Positions 53,453-61,889 of a stretch of DNA of 64,000 nucleotides are shown piece by piece (the stretch's first letter is position 1; every line of letters begins with the position of its first letter). Below the pieces are notes generated by a model. That model was not told where the DNA came from. It was given only the letters and a program-made list of their open reading frames with translations, and ran no database searches. The stretch covers positions 26,955 through 90,954 of the forward strand of contig PWMF01000022.1 in assembly GCA_003559215.1 (NCBI GenBank), read 5' to 3'. Both the position numbers and the translations under genes were made by a program. The stretch comes from Natrialbaceae archaeon (lineage in GTDB: Archaea; Halobacteriota; Halobacteria; Halobacteriales; Natrialbaceae).

Positions 53453-54220
53453 ATGTACGACGGTGTAGACTCCGGGCCAGCCCTCCAGCGGGAGTCCGCC
53501 CCCGACGGCCTCGAGGGCGACCGTCGCCTCGAGACGCGTCCCGGCTCCGGGGCGCTCTCCCGAGCGGACGTCCAGCGCGATTCGACCGTCCGCCAGTGGG
53601 GCGTCGTTACCCCGAGCGCGACCGTCATCGGGCGTGCGGATTCGCCCGACGCAGATCTCCCCGAGAGCGTCCGACGACTCCACGACGAACAGCACGGCGC
53701 GACGCCGGGGTACAGCGAGCGCGCCCACAGACTCGACCGCCTGCGAACGACCCAGGCGCTGTGTAACGCCCTGGATCTGACCCCCTGGCAACGGGATCTC
53801 GCGCTCGGCGTGATGGACGAGATCGACCTCACCGAGTTCGGCAGCCAGCGCGCGATCCCGAAGGTCGCGCTGGTCGTCATCCGCCACGTCGTCGACGTCG
53901 ACCGACGGGCGTACTTCGGCCTCGACGAGGTCGACGTCTCCGAACTCTCCCCCGATCGGATGGACGAACTGTTCGGCCAGTACCGCGCCCACGACATCAC
54001 CGACGAGGAGACGTTCAAGCGTCTCGCCGCCGATCACGGGCTCGATACGACGAGTCTGAACCGCCTCCGACGCGTGCTGAAGGCCCAGCTCGAGGACGAG
54101 CTGCCCGCCTACGGGCGCAACCCATACCGGGACCCGAACCTGCCGAGCCTCGAGGACCGAGCCGACGAGGAATCGGTCGACGCGACCGAGACGACCGACG
54201 ATCCGGATACCCCTGAGTAG
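53453..54220 (+). CDS. Haloarchaeal DNA-directed RNA polymerase subunit epsilon
   Basis: A 255-residue protein known in haloarchaea as RNA polymerase subunit epsilon. The region ERAHRLDRLRTTQALCNALD with LTPWQRDLALGVMDEIDLTE (about residues 92-130) and RAIPKVALVVIRHVVDVDRR (about 140-159) looks like a cyclin fold of the TFB type, so it could bind polymerase or DNA like a TFB core. The first 60 residues are disordered, with PSATVIGRADSPDADLPESV; the last 30 are acidic. It has its own CTTTTTCC promoter box about 28 bases upstream and follows the four repeat modules. Confidence 0.85.
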   Translation: MYDGVDSGPALQRESAPDGLEGDRRLETRPGSGALSRADVQRDSTVRQWGVVTPSATVIGRADSPDADLPESVRRLHDEQHGATPGYSERAHRLDRLRTTQALCNALDLTPWQRDLALGVMDEIDLTEFGSQRAIPKVALVVIRHVVDVDRRAYFGLDEVDVSELSPDRMDELFGQYRAHDITDEETFKRLAADHGLDTTSLNRLRRVLKAQLEDELPAYGRNPYRDPNLPSLEDRADEESVDATETTDDPDTPE

Positions 54221-54282
54221 GTCCAGCCCGCGTCGCCCCCCGGTAGCCGTCGTCTTTTCCGTCGCGGGTCCCTACCGCGACT

Positions 54283-54915
54283 ATGTCCGATACGGAGCCC
54301 GTCGATCAGCTCACGATCTACGCCGACTACGTCTGTCCGTTCTGTTACCTCGGAAAGCGGTCCCTCGAGCAGTACCGCGAGCGACGGGAAAAGCCGCTCG
54401 AGGTTGAGTGGCACCCGTTCGACTTGCGGCGGGACAAACGCCGGGAGGACGGCTCGATCGATCACTCGGTCGACGACGGAAAGGACGACGACTACTTCGA
54501 GCAGGCCCGGGAGAACGTCCGTCGACTCCAGGCGGAGTACGACGTCGAGATGAGCCAGGAGCTCGCGATCGATGTCGACTCGCTGCCGGCACAGCAGGCC
54601 TCGTGGTACGTCCGTCAGCACCACCCCGACGAGTGGCCCGCGTTCGACGCGGCGATCTACGAGGCCCTCTGGCAGACGGAAAGGAATATCGGCGATCCCG
54701 ACGTGCTGGGCTCGCTCGCGGAGGATACCGGCCTCCCCACCGACGAGATCCGCGACGCGATCGACGACAGCGGGCTCCGGGCGGAGCTCGAGGAGCTGTT
54801 CACCGACGCCCACCAGCGGGGGATCACCGGCGTCCCGACGTTCGTCCACGAGGGGTACGCCGCCCGCGGCGCGGTCCCGCCGGCACAGCTCGAGCGACTG
54901 CTCGAGGGGGAGTAA
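54283..54915 (+). CDS. DsbA-family (FrnE-like) thiol oxidoreductase
   Basis: A 210-residue thioredoxin-fold protein. The redox motif is CPFC in YADYVCPFCYLGKRSLEQYR (Cys about 19 and 22). The helical insertion (about 60-150; HSVDDGKDDDYFEQARENVR, IYEALWQTERNIGDPDVLGS) and the cis-proline loop GITGVPTFVHEGYAARGAVP (about 183-202) match FrnE/DsbA. No signal peptide, so it acts in the cytosol, probably with protein or small-molecule disulfides. Its stop touches that of the convergent NAD kinase gene. Confidence 0.9.
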   Translation: MSDTEPVDQLTIYADYVCPFCYLGKRSLEQYRERREKPLEVEWHPFDLRRDKRREDGSIDHSVDDGKDDDYFEQARENVRRLQAEYDVEMSQELAIDVDSLPAQQASWYVRQHHPDEWPAFDAAIYEALWQTERNIGDPDVLGSLAEDTGLPTDEIRDAIDDSGLRAELEELFTDAHQRGITGVPTFVHEGYAARGAVPPAQLERLLEGE

Positions 54916-55743
54916 TCACTCGAGTTTCTCGAGGGCCTCGAAGAAGTTGGGCTGCGGTCCGGCGAGCGTGACGGGCTCGTCCGCGACTGAGACGGCGACG
55001 GTCGCCGGTGGCTCGAGCTCGCGTCGGTTCCGACCGTCGCTGATCGCGTAGGCGGTCTCGGCTCCCGAGACGGCGAGCGTGATCTCTGCATCGCGGTCGA
55101 CGACCAGCGGCGGCATCGGGTCGGTCGCGGCCATCTGGTTCACGACTAACGTGTCGGTTCCGGGGCGGACGAGCGGTCCGCTCTCCCCGAGGTTGTACGC
55201 CGTCGATCCCGTCGGCGTCGCGACGAGAACGCCGTCGGCGTGGCTCTTCGCGTATCGGTCCCCGTCGACGCGGATCTCGATCGTCGCGCCCCCGCCGTGA
55301 CCCCGCCGCGGGCCGTGGACGACGACCTCGTTGAGCGCCGGCTCGAGGGTCCACCCTTCGCCGTCGGCCCGGAGGCGATCGAGCTGTCGACCGTCGATCG
55401 TACCCGTTTGCCGGAGTGTTTCGACGGCGTCGGCGACGGCGGCGACGGCCTCGTCGGGAGAAACGGCGTTGAGAAACCCGACCTCGCCGAGGTTGACCCC
55501 GAGGATCGGCGTCCCGCCGACCTCGCGGGCGACGAACAGCAGCGTTCCGTCGCCGCCGATGCTCACGACGAGGTCCCGGTCACCCATCGATCCGACCGGG
55601 ACGCCGTCCTCGCCGACCGCGGCGCTCGTCGCGTCGTCGACGACGGTGGCGGCGTCGTTCTCGAGAGTATCGACGAGGGTCGCGGCGAGAGCCTGTGCCC
55701 GCTCGTTGTCCCGTTGAGCGACGATTCCGACGGCGAGGTTCAT
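54916..55743 (-). CDS. NAD(+)/NADH kinase
   Basis: A 275-residue cytosolic kinase making NADP from NAD and ATP. It has the GGDGT motif (VVSIGGDGTLLFVAREVGGT, about residues 59-78), PILGVNLGEVGFLNAVSPDE (about 79-98), and the NAD-binding KSHADGVLVATPTGSTAYNL block (about 165-184) with the conserved NxxPxxG replaced by SGPLVRPG. The start is ATG 55743 (MNLAVGIVAQRD). The larger upstream frame is antisense noise. Confidence 0.93.
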   Translation of the reverse strand: MNLAVGIVAQRDNERAQALAATLVDTLENDAATVVDDATSAAVGEDGVPVGSMGDRDLVVSIGGDGTLLFVAREVGGTPILGVNLGEVGFLNAVSPDEAVAAVADAVETLRQTGTIDGRQLDRLRADGEGWTLEPALNEVVVHGPRRGHGGGATIEIRVDGDRYAKSHADGVLVATPTGSTAYNLGESGPLVRPGTDTLVVNQMAATDPMPPLVVDRDAEITLAVSGAETAYAISDGRNRRELEPPATVAVSVADEPVTLAGPQPNFFEALEKLE

Positions 55744-55863
55744 CGTCCGCGCATAGCCGCTCACGGGCAAAAAGATCACGCGTCTCGCTTCGGCCCGTAT
55801 ACCCGCTGTGGAATGCTGTCGCAACCCATACTTTCTTTTAGAGCGTGTGCTAGAGCTACGCGT

Positions 55864-56109
55864 ATGGCCGAACGGACAACCAACGACGAGGTGATGAGCC
55901 GAAGCGAGCTCGCGGTGTATCTCTCGGAACTCTCCCAGCGGTTCGAAGACGACGAGAACGGCGTTGACGTCCCGGTCGGTAACAAGACCGTCTCCCTCGG
56001 TCGCTCCGACGACGTTTCGGTTTCGGTCGACGTCGTCGAGCGATCCTCCAAGCTCCGCGGAAACCGAGAGACGGTTACGGTGACGATGAGTTGGAAGCCC
56101 CACTCGTAG
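55864..56109 (+). CDS. Amphi-Trp domain protein
   Basis: An 81-residue haloarchaeal small protein: MSRSELAVYLSELSQRFEDD (about 11-30), then a beta strand pair VDVPVGNKTVSLGRSDDVSV and VTVTMSWKPHS with the conserved Trp near the C-terminus. The amphi-Trp family is a short beta-rich domain of unknown function. The ATG at 55864 has CTTTTAGAG-like TATA sequence 27 bases before. Confidence 0.85.
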   Translation: MAERTTNDEVMSRSELAVYLSELSQRFEDDENGVDVPVGNKTVSLGRSDDVSVSVDVVERSSKLRGNRETVTVTMSWKPHS

Positions 56110-56232
56110 CGATCGTGGGAGATCGAAGAGCCGTTCGGATCCAACGACCCGCTAGAGCCGTTAGCACGCCGAAATAGGTGGCCGATACGACAACAGACAG
56201 ATTGATACGTCAGCTCCCACAACTGGCCAGAA

Positions 56233-57591
56233 ATGCGTCGTTCGCACGTGGTCGCAGTCGCCCTCGTCGTCGTCGCGGTGCTATTTATCGGAGGGCCGTC
56301 GCTGCTGTTTGCCGATTCGGTAGACGAGCAGGTAACCGAAGAGACCCAGGAGACGCCGGAACTCGTCTCCCTCGAGGACTCCGAGAGCGAGTTCTGGCGG
56401 TTCCTGAGCCCTGAAGAGGAGTTCCACGAACGGAGCCCGATCAACGTCATCGTCCGCGGGGAAAGCGAGGACGTACTCCAGGCGATGAGCGAGCAGGGCG
56501 ACGGCGACTGGGAAGAAATCGAAGAGGTAGAAGAGGAAGTCGAGGAGGAGGCCCCCGAGGAGATCGAGAACGCGACGGTCCTCGAGGAGGAACACCGCCA
56601 CGCAACGGGGATCGCGTGGGGTGAGGCCGACGGGACGACCCGCTACGCCTGGGTGGATCTCGGCGAGGGCGAGGACGGCTACTGGGCCACCGAGTCGCTC
56701 CAGCTCGAGGAGGGAGACTACTACGGCCAGCGGTATCACATCCGGCTCTACGAGAGTCCGAACCCCGACGACGAGTGGATCGCCATGCAGGCTCACACCG
56801 AGCACTTCGACTGGTTTACCCTCCGCCACCGCGTCGACGGCGTCGAGGCCGCTCAGTCGAAGGTCGAGCAGGACTTTATGAACTTGCCCGGCGTCGACAC
56901 CGAAACGGACGTTCGTCGGATCCACATCGACAACGCCGGCCCCTCCGACGCCGACGGCTGGGCGACCGTCGTCGATCTGACGTCGATGGTCGTTCTTCCC
57001 GCCGGCGTCGGCCTCGCGGCGGGGCGTCGCTATCGGCGACCGACCGCCGAGAGCATCGGCAGAGAACGGACGCGCCCGTCCGACGAGGGGGATCTCGAGC
57101 GCGGGCTCACCGACGTTGATCGACAGCGACTCGCGGCCGCCTACGACCGCCTCGAGGCGGGCCACCTCGTGCTCGTCTTCGCCATCCTCGCGCTGTTCCT
57201 CGGGGTTCGGATGGGCGGGCTCCTGCTCGAGCGACGGGCAAGTTTACTCACGCCCCACATGATCGCGGCGCTGCTGTACCCGGTGATCGCGGTCGGGATC
57301 CCCGTCGCGACGTACCTGATCGCCCGCGGGCTCACCAGCCGGCTCGATGCCGCGGTCGCCGCCGCCGGCTCGCTGTCGCTCGCGATCTGGCTCGACTACG
57401 GGCTGCTCGGCGTCGATGTCATCCCGCTCGATGTCGTCTTCCAGCGGACCCTCGTCGTCATCGCGCTCGGGCTGATCGCCGCCGGCGCGGCCAAACGCGC
57501 GACTCGAGAGAGCCGGTTCAATGACCTGCTGCTCGCCGGTGTCGCGATGTGGGTGCTGGTGCTGGTCGGAACGCTGCTCGGCTACCTCTGA
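56233..57591 (+). CDS. LssY_C-like membrane protein
   Basis: A 452-residue membrane protein. One helix at residues 7-27, an acidic linker with EEIEEVEEEVEEEAPEEIEN (about 96-115), an extracytosolic domain that resembles the LssY C-terminal domain (SPINVIVRGESEDVLQAMSE at about 67-86 and RYHIRLYESPNPDDEWIAMQ, about 165-184), then about six helices (from about 250 to 452). Domain order (soluble LssY_C followed by a helical bundle) is unusual for this group, where the domain tends to be C-terminal. Function unknown. Confidence 0.7.
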   Translation: MRRSHVVAVALVVVAVLFIGGPSLLFADSVDEQVTEETQETPELVSLEDSESEFWRFLSPEEEFHERSPINVIVRGESEDVLQAMSEQGDGDWEEIEEVEEEVEEEAPEEIENATVLEEEHRHATGIAWGEADGTTRYAWVDLGEGEDGYWATESLQLEEGDYYGQRYHIRLYESPNPDDEWIAMQAHTEHFDWFTLRHRVDGVEAAQSKVEQDFMNLPGVDTETDVRRIHIDNAGPSDADGWATVVDLTSMVVLPAGVGLAAGRRYRRPTAESIGRERTRPSDEGDLERGLTDVDRQRLAAAYDRLEAGHLVLVFAILALFLGVRMGGLLLERRASLLTPHMIAALLYPVIAVGIPVATYLIARGLTSRLDAAVAAAGSLSLAIWLDYGLLGVDVIPLDVVFQRTLVVIALGLIAAGAAKRATRESRFNDLLLAGVAMWVLVLVGTLLGYL

Positions 57592-57682
57592 GGAAGCAAG
57601 CCGCCGGACTGTTTCGAAGTCGGCCGCTCGAGAGCGCACCTGCGTGCAGTCCGCATACAGGACTCGCTGCCGTACCCGTCGT

Positions 57683-57853
57683 ATGGCGATCTGTCCACAC
57701 TGCGGCGAAGAACTGGAACTCGAGGTCGAGCCGGATACGGTGACGGTCCACGAGGGCGAATCGAGTCGAACGATCGAGCCCGACGTGTTCACGTGTTACT
57801 CGTGTGATGCGGTGCTGTTCGCGACGGTGAGTCGGGAACTCGCCGGCGACTGA
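57683..57853 (+). CDS. Small CPxCG zinc-finger protein
   Basis: A 56-residue protein with two CxxC pairs: ICPHCGEELE (Cys about 4 and 7) and FTCYSCDAVL (Cys about 38 and 41). Such mini zinc fingers are abundant in haloarchaea and affect translation, adhesion or motility in Haloferax studies. Starts at ATG 57683. Product may be missed by gene finders because a longer frame covers it. Confidence 0.7.
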   Translation: MAICPHCGEELELEVEPDTVTVHEGESSRTIEPDVFTCYSCDAVLFATVSRELAGD

Positions 57854-58029
57854 CTCGAGAAGTGCCTCAGAGTATGAGCTTGGTGGACCTAGTCACGGCG
57901 AGTACACAGTACTGCTACGCAGACTCTACCAGTTGTCCCACCGGGTTCGTGTCACCTGTCCACCCAGTAGTGCAAATTAGCTATATTTTGAGGTGAACTG
58001 GGAGAGCCGGGCGATACCCGGAGAAGAAA
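57854..58029. other. Lower-GC spacer before the HNH gene
   Basis: No gene seen. It holds GCTATATTTTG (57980-57990) and a hairpin CCGGG/CCCGG at 58007-58021 that lies nine bases downstream of the HNH stop (read on the minus strand) and may end its transcript. Confidence 0.4.
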
Positions 58030-58482
58030 TCAATCAAGCGTTACGTCAAAATCTTCCATGAGAATGTGTAACGCAAGGTGTTGACGCTTGGTGAGCGCGG
58101 TTATATTCTCCGGTGTATTCAACCACTTGATTGGTGTTTTGTGATGAATCTGCTTCTCGGAAACGTCCTCAATGCCGTGCTCGGCAACCGCGAGAAGTCG
58201 GTGGACGAATACCTCGCACCGTTCTCCATCGTACGTATGTACCCACCGCTCATAGCCGCTAGAGACCGGATACAGTGGAACGTGATCGTACGCTTCGCCG
58301 ACTTGATCGTACGTCTCGATCCCCGCTTCCTGCTTTGCGTGATTCCATCCTCCCACGATATCACAGATGTGTGTCACGCAGGGCGAAAGACCGAGATCGC
58401 GGTACTCGCTCTGTGTCGGTGATTTGTCCAGCTCACGTGCCGCTTCCTGAAGTGATGAAATACAATCTGCTTTGGTGTACAT
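58030..58482 (-). CDS. HNH endonuclease with homing-associated repeat
   Basis: A 150-residue protein. The N-terminal 45 residues follow the homing-endonuclease-associated repeat (LQEAARELDKSPTQSEYRDL, then DIVGGWNHAKQEAGI). The C-terminal part is HNH-like: EKQIHHKTPIKWLNTPENIT with a His pair and Asn (about residues 109-128) and KRQHLALHI. A YPVSSGYERWVHTYDGERCE segment matches the NUMOD-type strand pair. GC content and codons are visibly lower in GC than the neighbours, and it sits 215 bases from tRNA-Gly, so recent transfer from a phage or mobile element is likely. Confidence 0.8.
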   Translation of the reverse strand: MYTKADCISSLQEAARELDKSPTQSEYRDLGLSPCVTHICDIVGGWNHAKQEAGIETYDQVGEAYDHVPLYPVSSGYERWVHTYDGERCEVFVHRLLAVAEHGIEDVSEKQIHHKTPIKWLNTPENITALTKRQHLALHILMEDFDVTLD

Positions 58483-58696
58483 TGTCGATGTATCTAACTA
58501 TATCATCACAATCCGACGTATAACCCACTACTCCGGGAAGGAGTTAACCGAGAAGGGGGAGGTATCCGACTACGCTACGGCTGTTGCTCCTCGAGATTTC
58601 TGCTATCTCCGGAGCGAGTGGGCACGAAGTGGACGGTCAGAGTCAGAACTACGCGTTGATCGGATTCCGTCTCGAATTTCGCGGAACCACAAAGGA

Positions 58697-58767
58697 TGCG
58701 CGGTCCGGGATTTGAACCCGGGCTAGCTGCGTGGGAGGCAGCTGTCCTACCGCTGGACCAACCGCGC
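58697..58767 (-). tRNA. tRNA-Gly (anticodon CCC)
   Basis: A 71-base gene read from 58767: acceptor GCGCGGT with ACCGCGC, discriminator A, anticodon stem GCTGC/GCAGC with loop CTCCCAC (anticodon CCC), and T arm CCGGG/TTCAAAT/CCCGG. No intron. A TTTAAGC box is about 27 bases upstream on its strand. Confidence 0.93.
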
Positions 58768-58953
58768 CCCGCGTCGGAAGTTTCCGTTCTACGAATTTAA
58801 GCGCTCCGTCTTCTCGAGAGACGGTATTCCGCACGGCTGGGATCGCTTTCCAACGTGGCATTTCACCTCAAGTCCGCGACCGAAACTGACCGATCGTCCA
58901 CGTCGTTCCGTTTGGGGTAGAGTATTAGCGTAGTCCCACCGTACCATCCGTCG

Positions 58954-59748
58954 ATGCTCGAGCTTCACTTTTCGGACGCGGAGCTAGATCGACGACGCGA
59001 CCATATCACGAACTTCGTTCGCGAACAGGTCGACACGGCGGGCGCCGAGGGGGCGGTTCTCGGGCTCTCGGGCGGGATCGACAGCACGCTCGTCGCACAC
59101 CTCGCGGTCGACGCCCTCGGTGCCGAGAACGTCCACGGGCTCGTGCTCCCCGCACGGGTCAGCGGCGACGACAACATGAGCGACGCCGAGCGCGTCGCCC
59201 GGGAGCTGGAGATGAGTTACGACGTGATCGAGATCGAACCGATCGTCGAGTCGCTGCTCGGCGCCTATCCCGAAGCCGAGGGCGACCGGATGGCGGTCGG
59301 CAACGCCCGCGCTCGCGTCCGAGGGGTTCTCAACTATCTCGTTGCGAACCACGAGAGCCGGCTCGTGCTCGGAACGGGGAACCGAAGCGAGGGTGCCGTC
59401 GGCTACTTCACCAAGTACGGCGACGGCGCCGTCGACTGCCACCCGATCGGGAACCTCTACAAAGCACAGGTCCGCCAGCTCGCCCGCCACGTCGGCGTCC
59501 CGGAGGACCTCGCGGCCAAGCCAGCTACGGCCGAGCTCTGGGAGGACCAGACCGACGAGGACGAGATGGGGATGGACTACGAGACGCTCGACTCGATCCT
59601 GGTCACGCACATCGACGGCCCGCTGTCGGCCGACGTCGCCGCTCGAGAACTCGGCGTCGAGGTCGAAACCGTCGAGAAGGTCAGACAGATGTACGAACAG
59701 AGCATGCACAAGCGCCGGGTGCCCCCGTCGCCGGACCCCCTCGAGTAG
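58954..59748 (+). CDS. nadE: NAD synthetase (NH3-dependent)
   Basis: A 264-residue enzyme converting nicotinate adenine dinucleotide to NAD with ATP and ammonia. P-loop: LGLSGGIDSTLVAHLAVDAL (about residues 37-56). RMAVGNARARVRGVLNYLVA (about 112-131), LGTGNRSEGAVGYFTKYGDG (about 143-162) and PIGNLYKAQVRQLARHVGVP are conserved. There is no glutaminase domain, so it uses ammonia directly. Ends HKRRVPPSPDPLE. It completes the NAD route begun by nadABC elsewhere in the window. Confidence 0.96.
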   Translation: MLELHFSDAELDRRRDHITNFVREQVDTAGAEGAVLGLSGGIDSTLVAHLAVDALGAENVHGLVLPARVSGDDNMSDAERVARELEMSYDVIEIEPIVESLLGAYPEAEGDRMAVGNARARVRGVLNYLVANHESRLVLGTGNRSEGAVGYFTKYGDGAVDCHPIGNLYKAQVRQLARHVGVPEDLAAKPATAELWEDQTDEDEMGMDYETLDSILVTHIDGPLSADVAARELGVEVETVEKVRQMYEQSMHKRRVPPSPDPLE

Positions 59749-60282
59749 TCAGGACGAGCGCCACTCCTCCTCTAAGAGTCCGTACCAGTGGACATCACAG
59801 TATTCGCCGTCGACGAACGCGGCGCCGCGGTGGACCCCCTCCTCGGTGAAGCCGACGGACTCGAGGAGGCGCTTCGAGCCGTCGTTGAACGCGAAGGCGC
59901 GGGCCGACAGCCGGTGGAGGCCGAGCTGGTCGAACCCGTGCTCGAGCACCAGCTCCGTGGCTTCGGTTCCGTATCCCCGCCTCTGGTAGTCGGGGGCGAT
60001 CCAGTAACCGACCTCGCCGCTGCCGGCTCGCCAGTCGATCGCGTCGAGCCCGATCGTTCCGACCGGGGTCGAGTCGACCGCGATCAAGAGATGGATTGCG
60101 TCGTCCGAACAGACGGCCTCCTCGAAGAACTCCCGCTCCTGTTCGGCGTTGAGCGGCATTGAGTTGCCGATCGGTCGCCAGATCGCGGGATCGTTGATCT
60201 GCGACTGGAGGAACTCGAGGTCCTCCTCTTCGATCGTTCGCAGCGCGACGGTTTCACCGGTCAGGAAGGCGGGTCCGGGCAT
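59749..60282 (-). CDS. GNAT-family N-acetyltransferase (RimJ/RimL-like)
   Basis: A 177-residue acetyltransferase. The RimJ/L start VALRTIEEEDLEFLQ (about residues 11-25), the acetyl-CoA loop VGYWIAPDYQRRGYGTEATE (about 90-109, R/Q-x-x-G-x-G/A) and the NDGSKRLLESVGFTEEGV segment (about 131-148) are all there. Substrate (ribosomal protein N-terminus or antibiotic) is unknown. Stop abuts nadE's stop. The GCTTTTTCG box 27 bases upstream supports the start. Confidence 0.88.
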   Translation of the reverse strand: MPGPAFLTGETVALRTIEEEDLEFLQSQINDPAIWRPIGNSMPLNAEQEREFFEEAVCSDDAIHLLIAVDSTPVGTIGLDAIDWRAGSGEVGYWIAPDYQRRGYGTEATELVLEHGFDQLGLHRLSARAFAFNDGSKRLLESVGFTEEGVHRGAAFVDGEYCDVHWYGLLEEEWRSS

Positions 60283-60353
60283 CTACCGGTAGGCTCCACG
60301 CCGGGACGAAAAAGCGATTCGGCCGATGGCGCTCGGACGAACCGCTGTCCGTC

Positions 60354-61052
60354 TCACTCGAGCAATCCCTCGAGCGATCCGGCGTGTGTGTCGACGAGTT
60401 CGGCGAACGCCTCGGCCTCCCGTCGCTCCTGGGTGTTCCGGTCGGCATCGTCGCGAATCCGCCGCTTCAAGACGGCGAGCGCGTCCGTCTCGTTCGCGGC
60501 GAGCTCCTCGGCGACCGTCCGCGGCTCGGCCTCCACTCGCGAGAGCAGCCCCATTCGCAGCGCCTCCTCGGCGCCGGCGACCCGACCCGTGCAGGCGAAC
60601 TCGAGGGCGTCACCCTCGCCAACGATCCGCGGGAGCCGGACCGTCCCGCCCCAGGCGCCGAACAGGCCAAAGGTGGCGCCGGGCTCGCCGTAGGTCGAGT
60701 CGGGCGTGCCGACCCGGACGTCGCAGGCGAGCGCGAGCTCGAGCCCGCCGCCGCGAGCGGGGCCGTCGATCTCGGCGACAACGATCGCGTCGCTGTCCTC
60801 GATCGCTCCGGCGACGCGCTGGCCCAGCCGGGCGAACGCCTCGGCGTCGTCTCGGTCGAGCTCCGCAACGACCGAGAGATCGGCGCCGGCACAGAATGCG
60901 GGGCCGGCGCCGCGGAGGGCGATAACGGGTTCGTCGGCGTCGGTGACCGCGCGCCGGAGAGCCTCGAGGCCGCCTTCGGTCAGCGCGTTCCGTCGCTCCG
61001 GCCTCTCGATCGTAACGGTCCGGATCGGTCCCTCGCTGTCGACGTCGATCAT
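60354..61052 (-). CDS. Enoyl-CoA hydratase/isomerase-family protein
   Basis: A 232-residue crotonase-fold protein. The oxyanion hole is visible as ALRGAGPAFCAGADLSVV (about residues 44-61) and DGPARGGGLELALACDVRVG (about 95-114). Of the two catalytic glutamates of true hydratases, the first is replaced: the loop reads YGEPGATFGLFGAWGGT where hydratases have PE. The second is kept in ALEFACTGRV. So it may be an isomerase, lyase or thioesterase-like crotonase. It is short for the family (about 255-260). It lies divergent from the gene at 61110. Confidence 0.8.
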   Translation of the reverse strand: MIDVDSEGPIRTVTIERPERRNALTEGGLEALRRAVTDADEPVIALRGAGPAFCAGADLSVVAELDRDDAEAFARLGQRVAGAIEDSDAIVVAEIDGPARGGGLELALACDVRVGTPDSTYGEPGATFGLFGAWGGTVRLPRIVGEGDALEFACTGRVAGAEEALRMGLLSRVEAEPRTVAEELAANETDALAVLKRRIRDDADRNTQERREAEAFAELVDTHAGSLEGLLE

Positions 61053-61109
61053 GGAACGAGTCTACTCGGCGTTTCCAAAGGTCTTTGCCTGCTCCCTCGT
61101 AACGGCCCT

Positions 61110-61817
61110 ATGATGGAACAGGCGGACAGCTGTCGGCGTGTGGCCATCGAGGCCGTCACGGACGTCGAACCACCGGCGCTCTACGAGCTTATCGAATCCA
61201 CGCTCGAGAGCGCGTCGATGCTTCCCGGCGCGCTCACGCTCGAGAGCGCCGGAGCCGTCGCACCGAGCGAAACGGCCCTCCGGAACGGCGACGAGCCGGA
61301 CGACGGAATCGTCACCCACGCCGCCGGCGTACAGCTCATCTACGAGGGACTCCGACTCACGCGATCGTTGGCCCACGAGGAGCCTTGGGACGACGCCGAT
61401 GGCGACACCGACGTCGACGGCGACATGGAGATCCTCGCGGCCGACATCCTCGTCGCCCGGGGCTTCTACCTGCTCGCCCGGACCGACGCCGCGGACAAAG
61501 CGGTCCGCACCGTCCAGGCGTTCGGCCGCGAACAGACCCACCGGCTCGACGAGCGCGACGGGGACGACCCCGCTGCGACGACCCGCGACACTACCCTCGA
61601 GCGAGACGTCCTCGAACTGGCCGTCCTGGCCGGCGCCGCGGCCGTCGACGAGAACCCGTCGCCGTCCCTGCTCGAGCGCGCCGAGGAGATCGCCGCGGCC
61701 GCGGGGACCTCGTTTCCCTCCGCCGAGCGGTCGACGATCGGTGCCGAGAGTCGCGTCTCAGAGCACTCCCTCGAGGAGTCGACGACCGACCGGGCGACCT
61801 CCGTGACCGATACGTAA
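61110..61817 (+). CDS. DUF7114-like protein, distantly isoprenoid-synthase-like
   Basis: A 235-residue helical protein. Helices such as VTHAAGVQLIYEGLRLTRSL (about residues 69-88) and EILAADILVARGFYLLARTD (about 109-128) resemble the helix D region and the LLAGDxLLxxAF block of polyprenyl diphosphate synthases. The Asp-rich DDxxD motifs are absent; an acidic DDADGDTDVDGDMEI stretch sits in that place. So it is either a degenerate synthase or only a fold relative. ATG 61110 and ATG 61113 are both possible. It precedes the first tRNA-Thr. Confidence 0.55.
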   Translation: MMEQADSCRRVAIEAVTDVEPPALYELIESTLESASMLPGALTLESAGAVAPSETALRNGDEPDDGIVTHAAGVQLIYEGLRLTRSLAHEEPWDDADGDTDVDGDMEILAADILVARGFYLLARTDAADKAVRTVQAFGREQTHRLDERDGDDPAATTRDTTLERDVLELAVLAGAAAVDENPSPSLLERAEEIAAAAGTSFPSAERSTIGAESRVSEHSLEESTTDRATSVTDT

Positions 61818-61856
61818 CCGCGCCACGGAGACCCACGCCCGGTGGGGAATCGAAAC

Positions 61857-61866
61857 CCCTAAAATG
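61857..61866 (+). promoter_or_regulatory. TATA-like box of tRNA-Thr copy 1
   Basis: CCCTAAAATG, centred about 28 bases before the tRNA at 61890. Confidence 0.55.
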
Positions 61867-61889
61867 GACTCGACGCAACGAACAAGTGC

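Noticed and set aside
58005..58028. A tract (CCGGGCGATACCCGGAGAAG and following AAATCAATC) that recalls a conserved stretch of archaeal 23S rRNA
   Set aside because: Too short, and no neighbouring rRNA sequence is seen. It might hint at an rRNA origin of the HNH region, but I cannot verify it without alignment.
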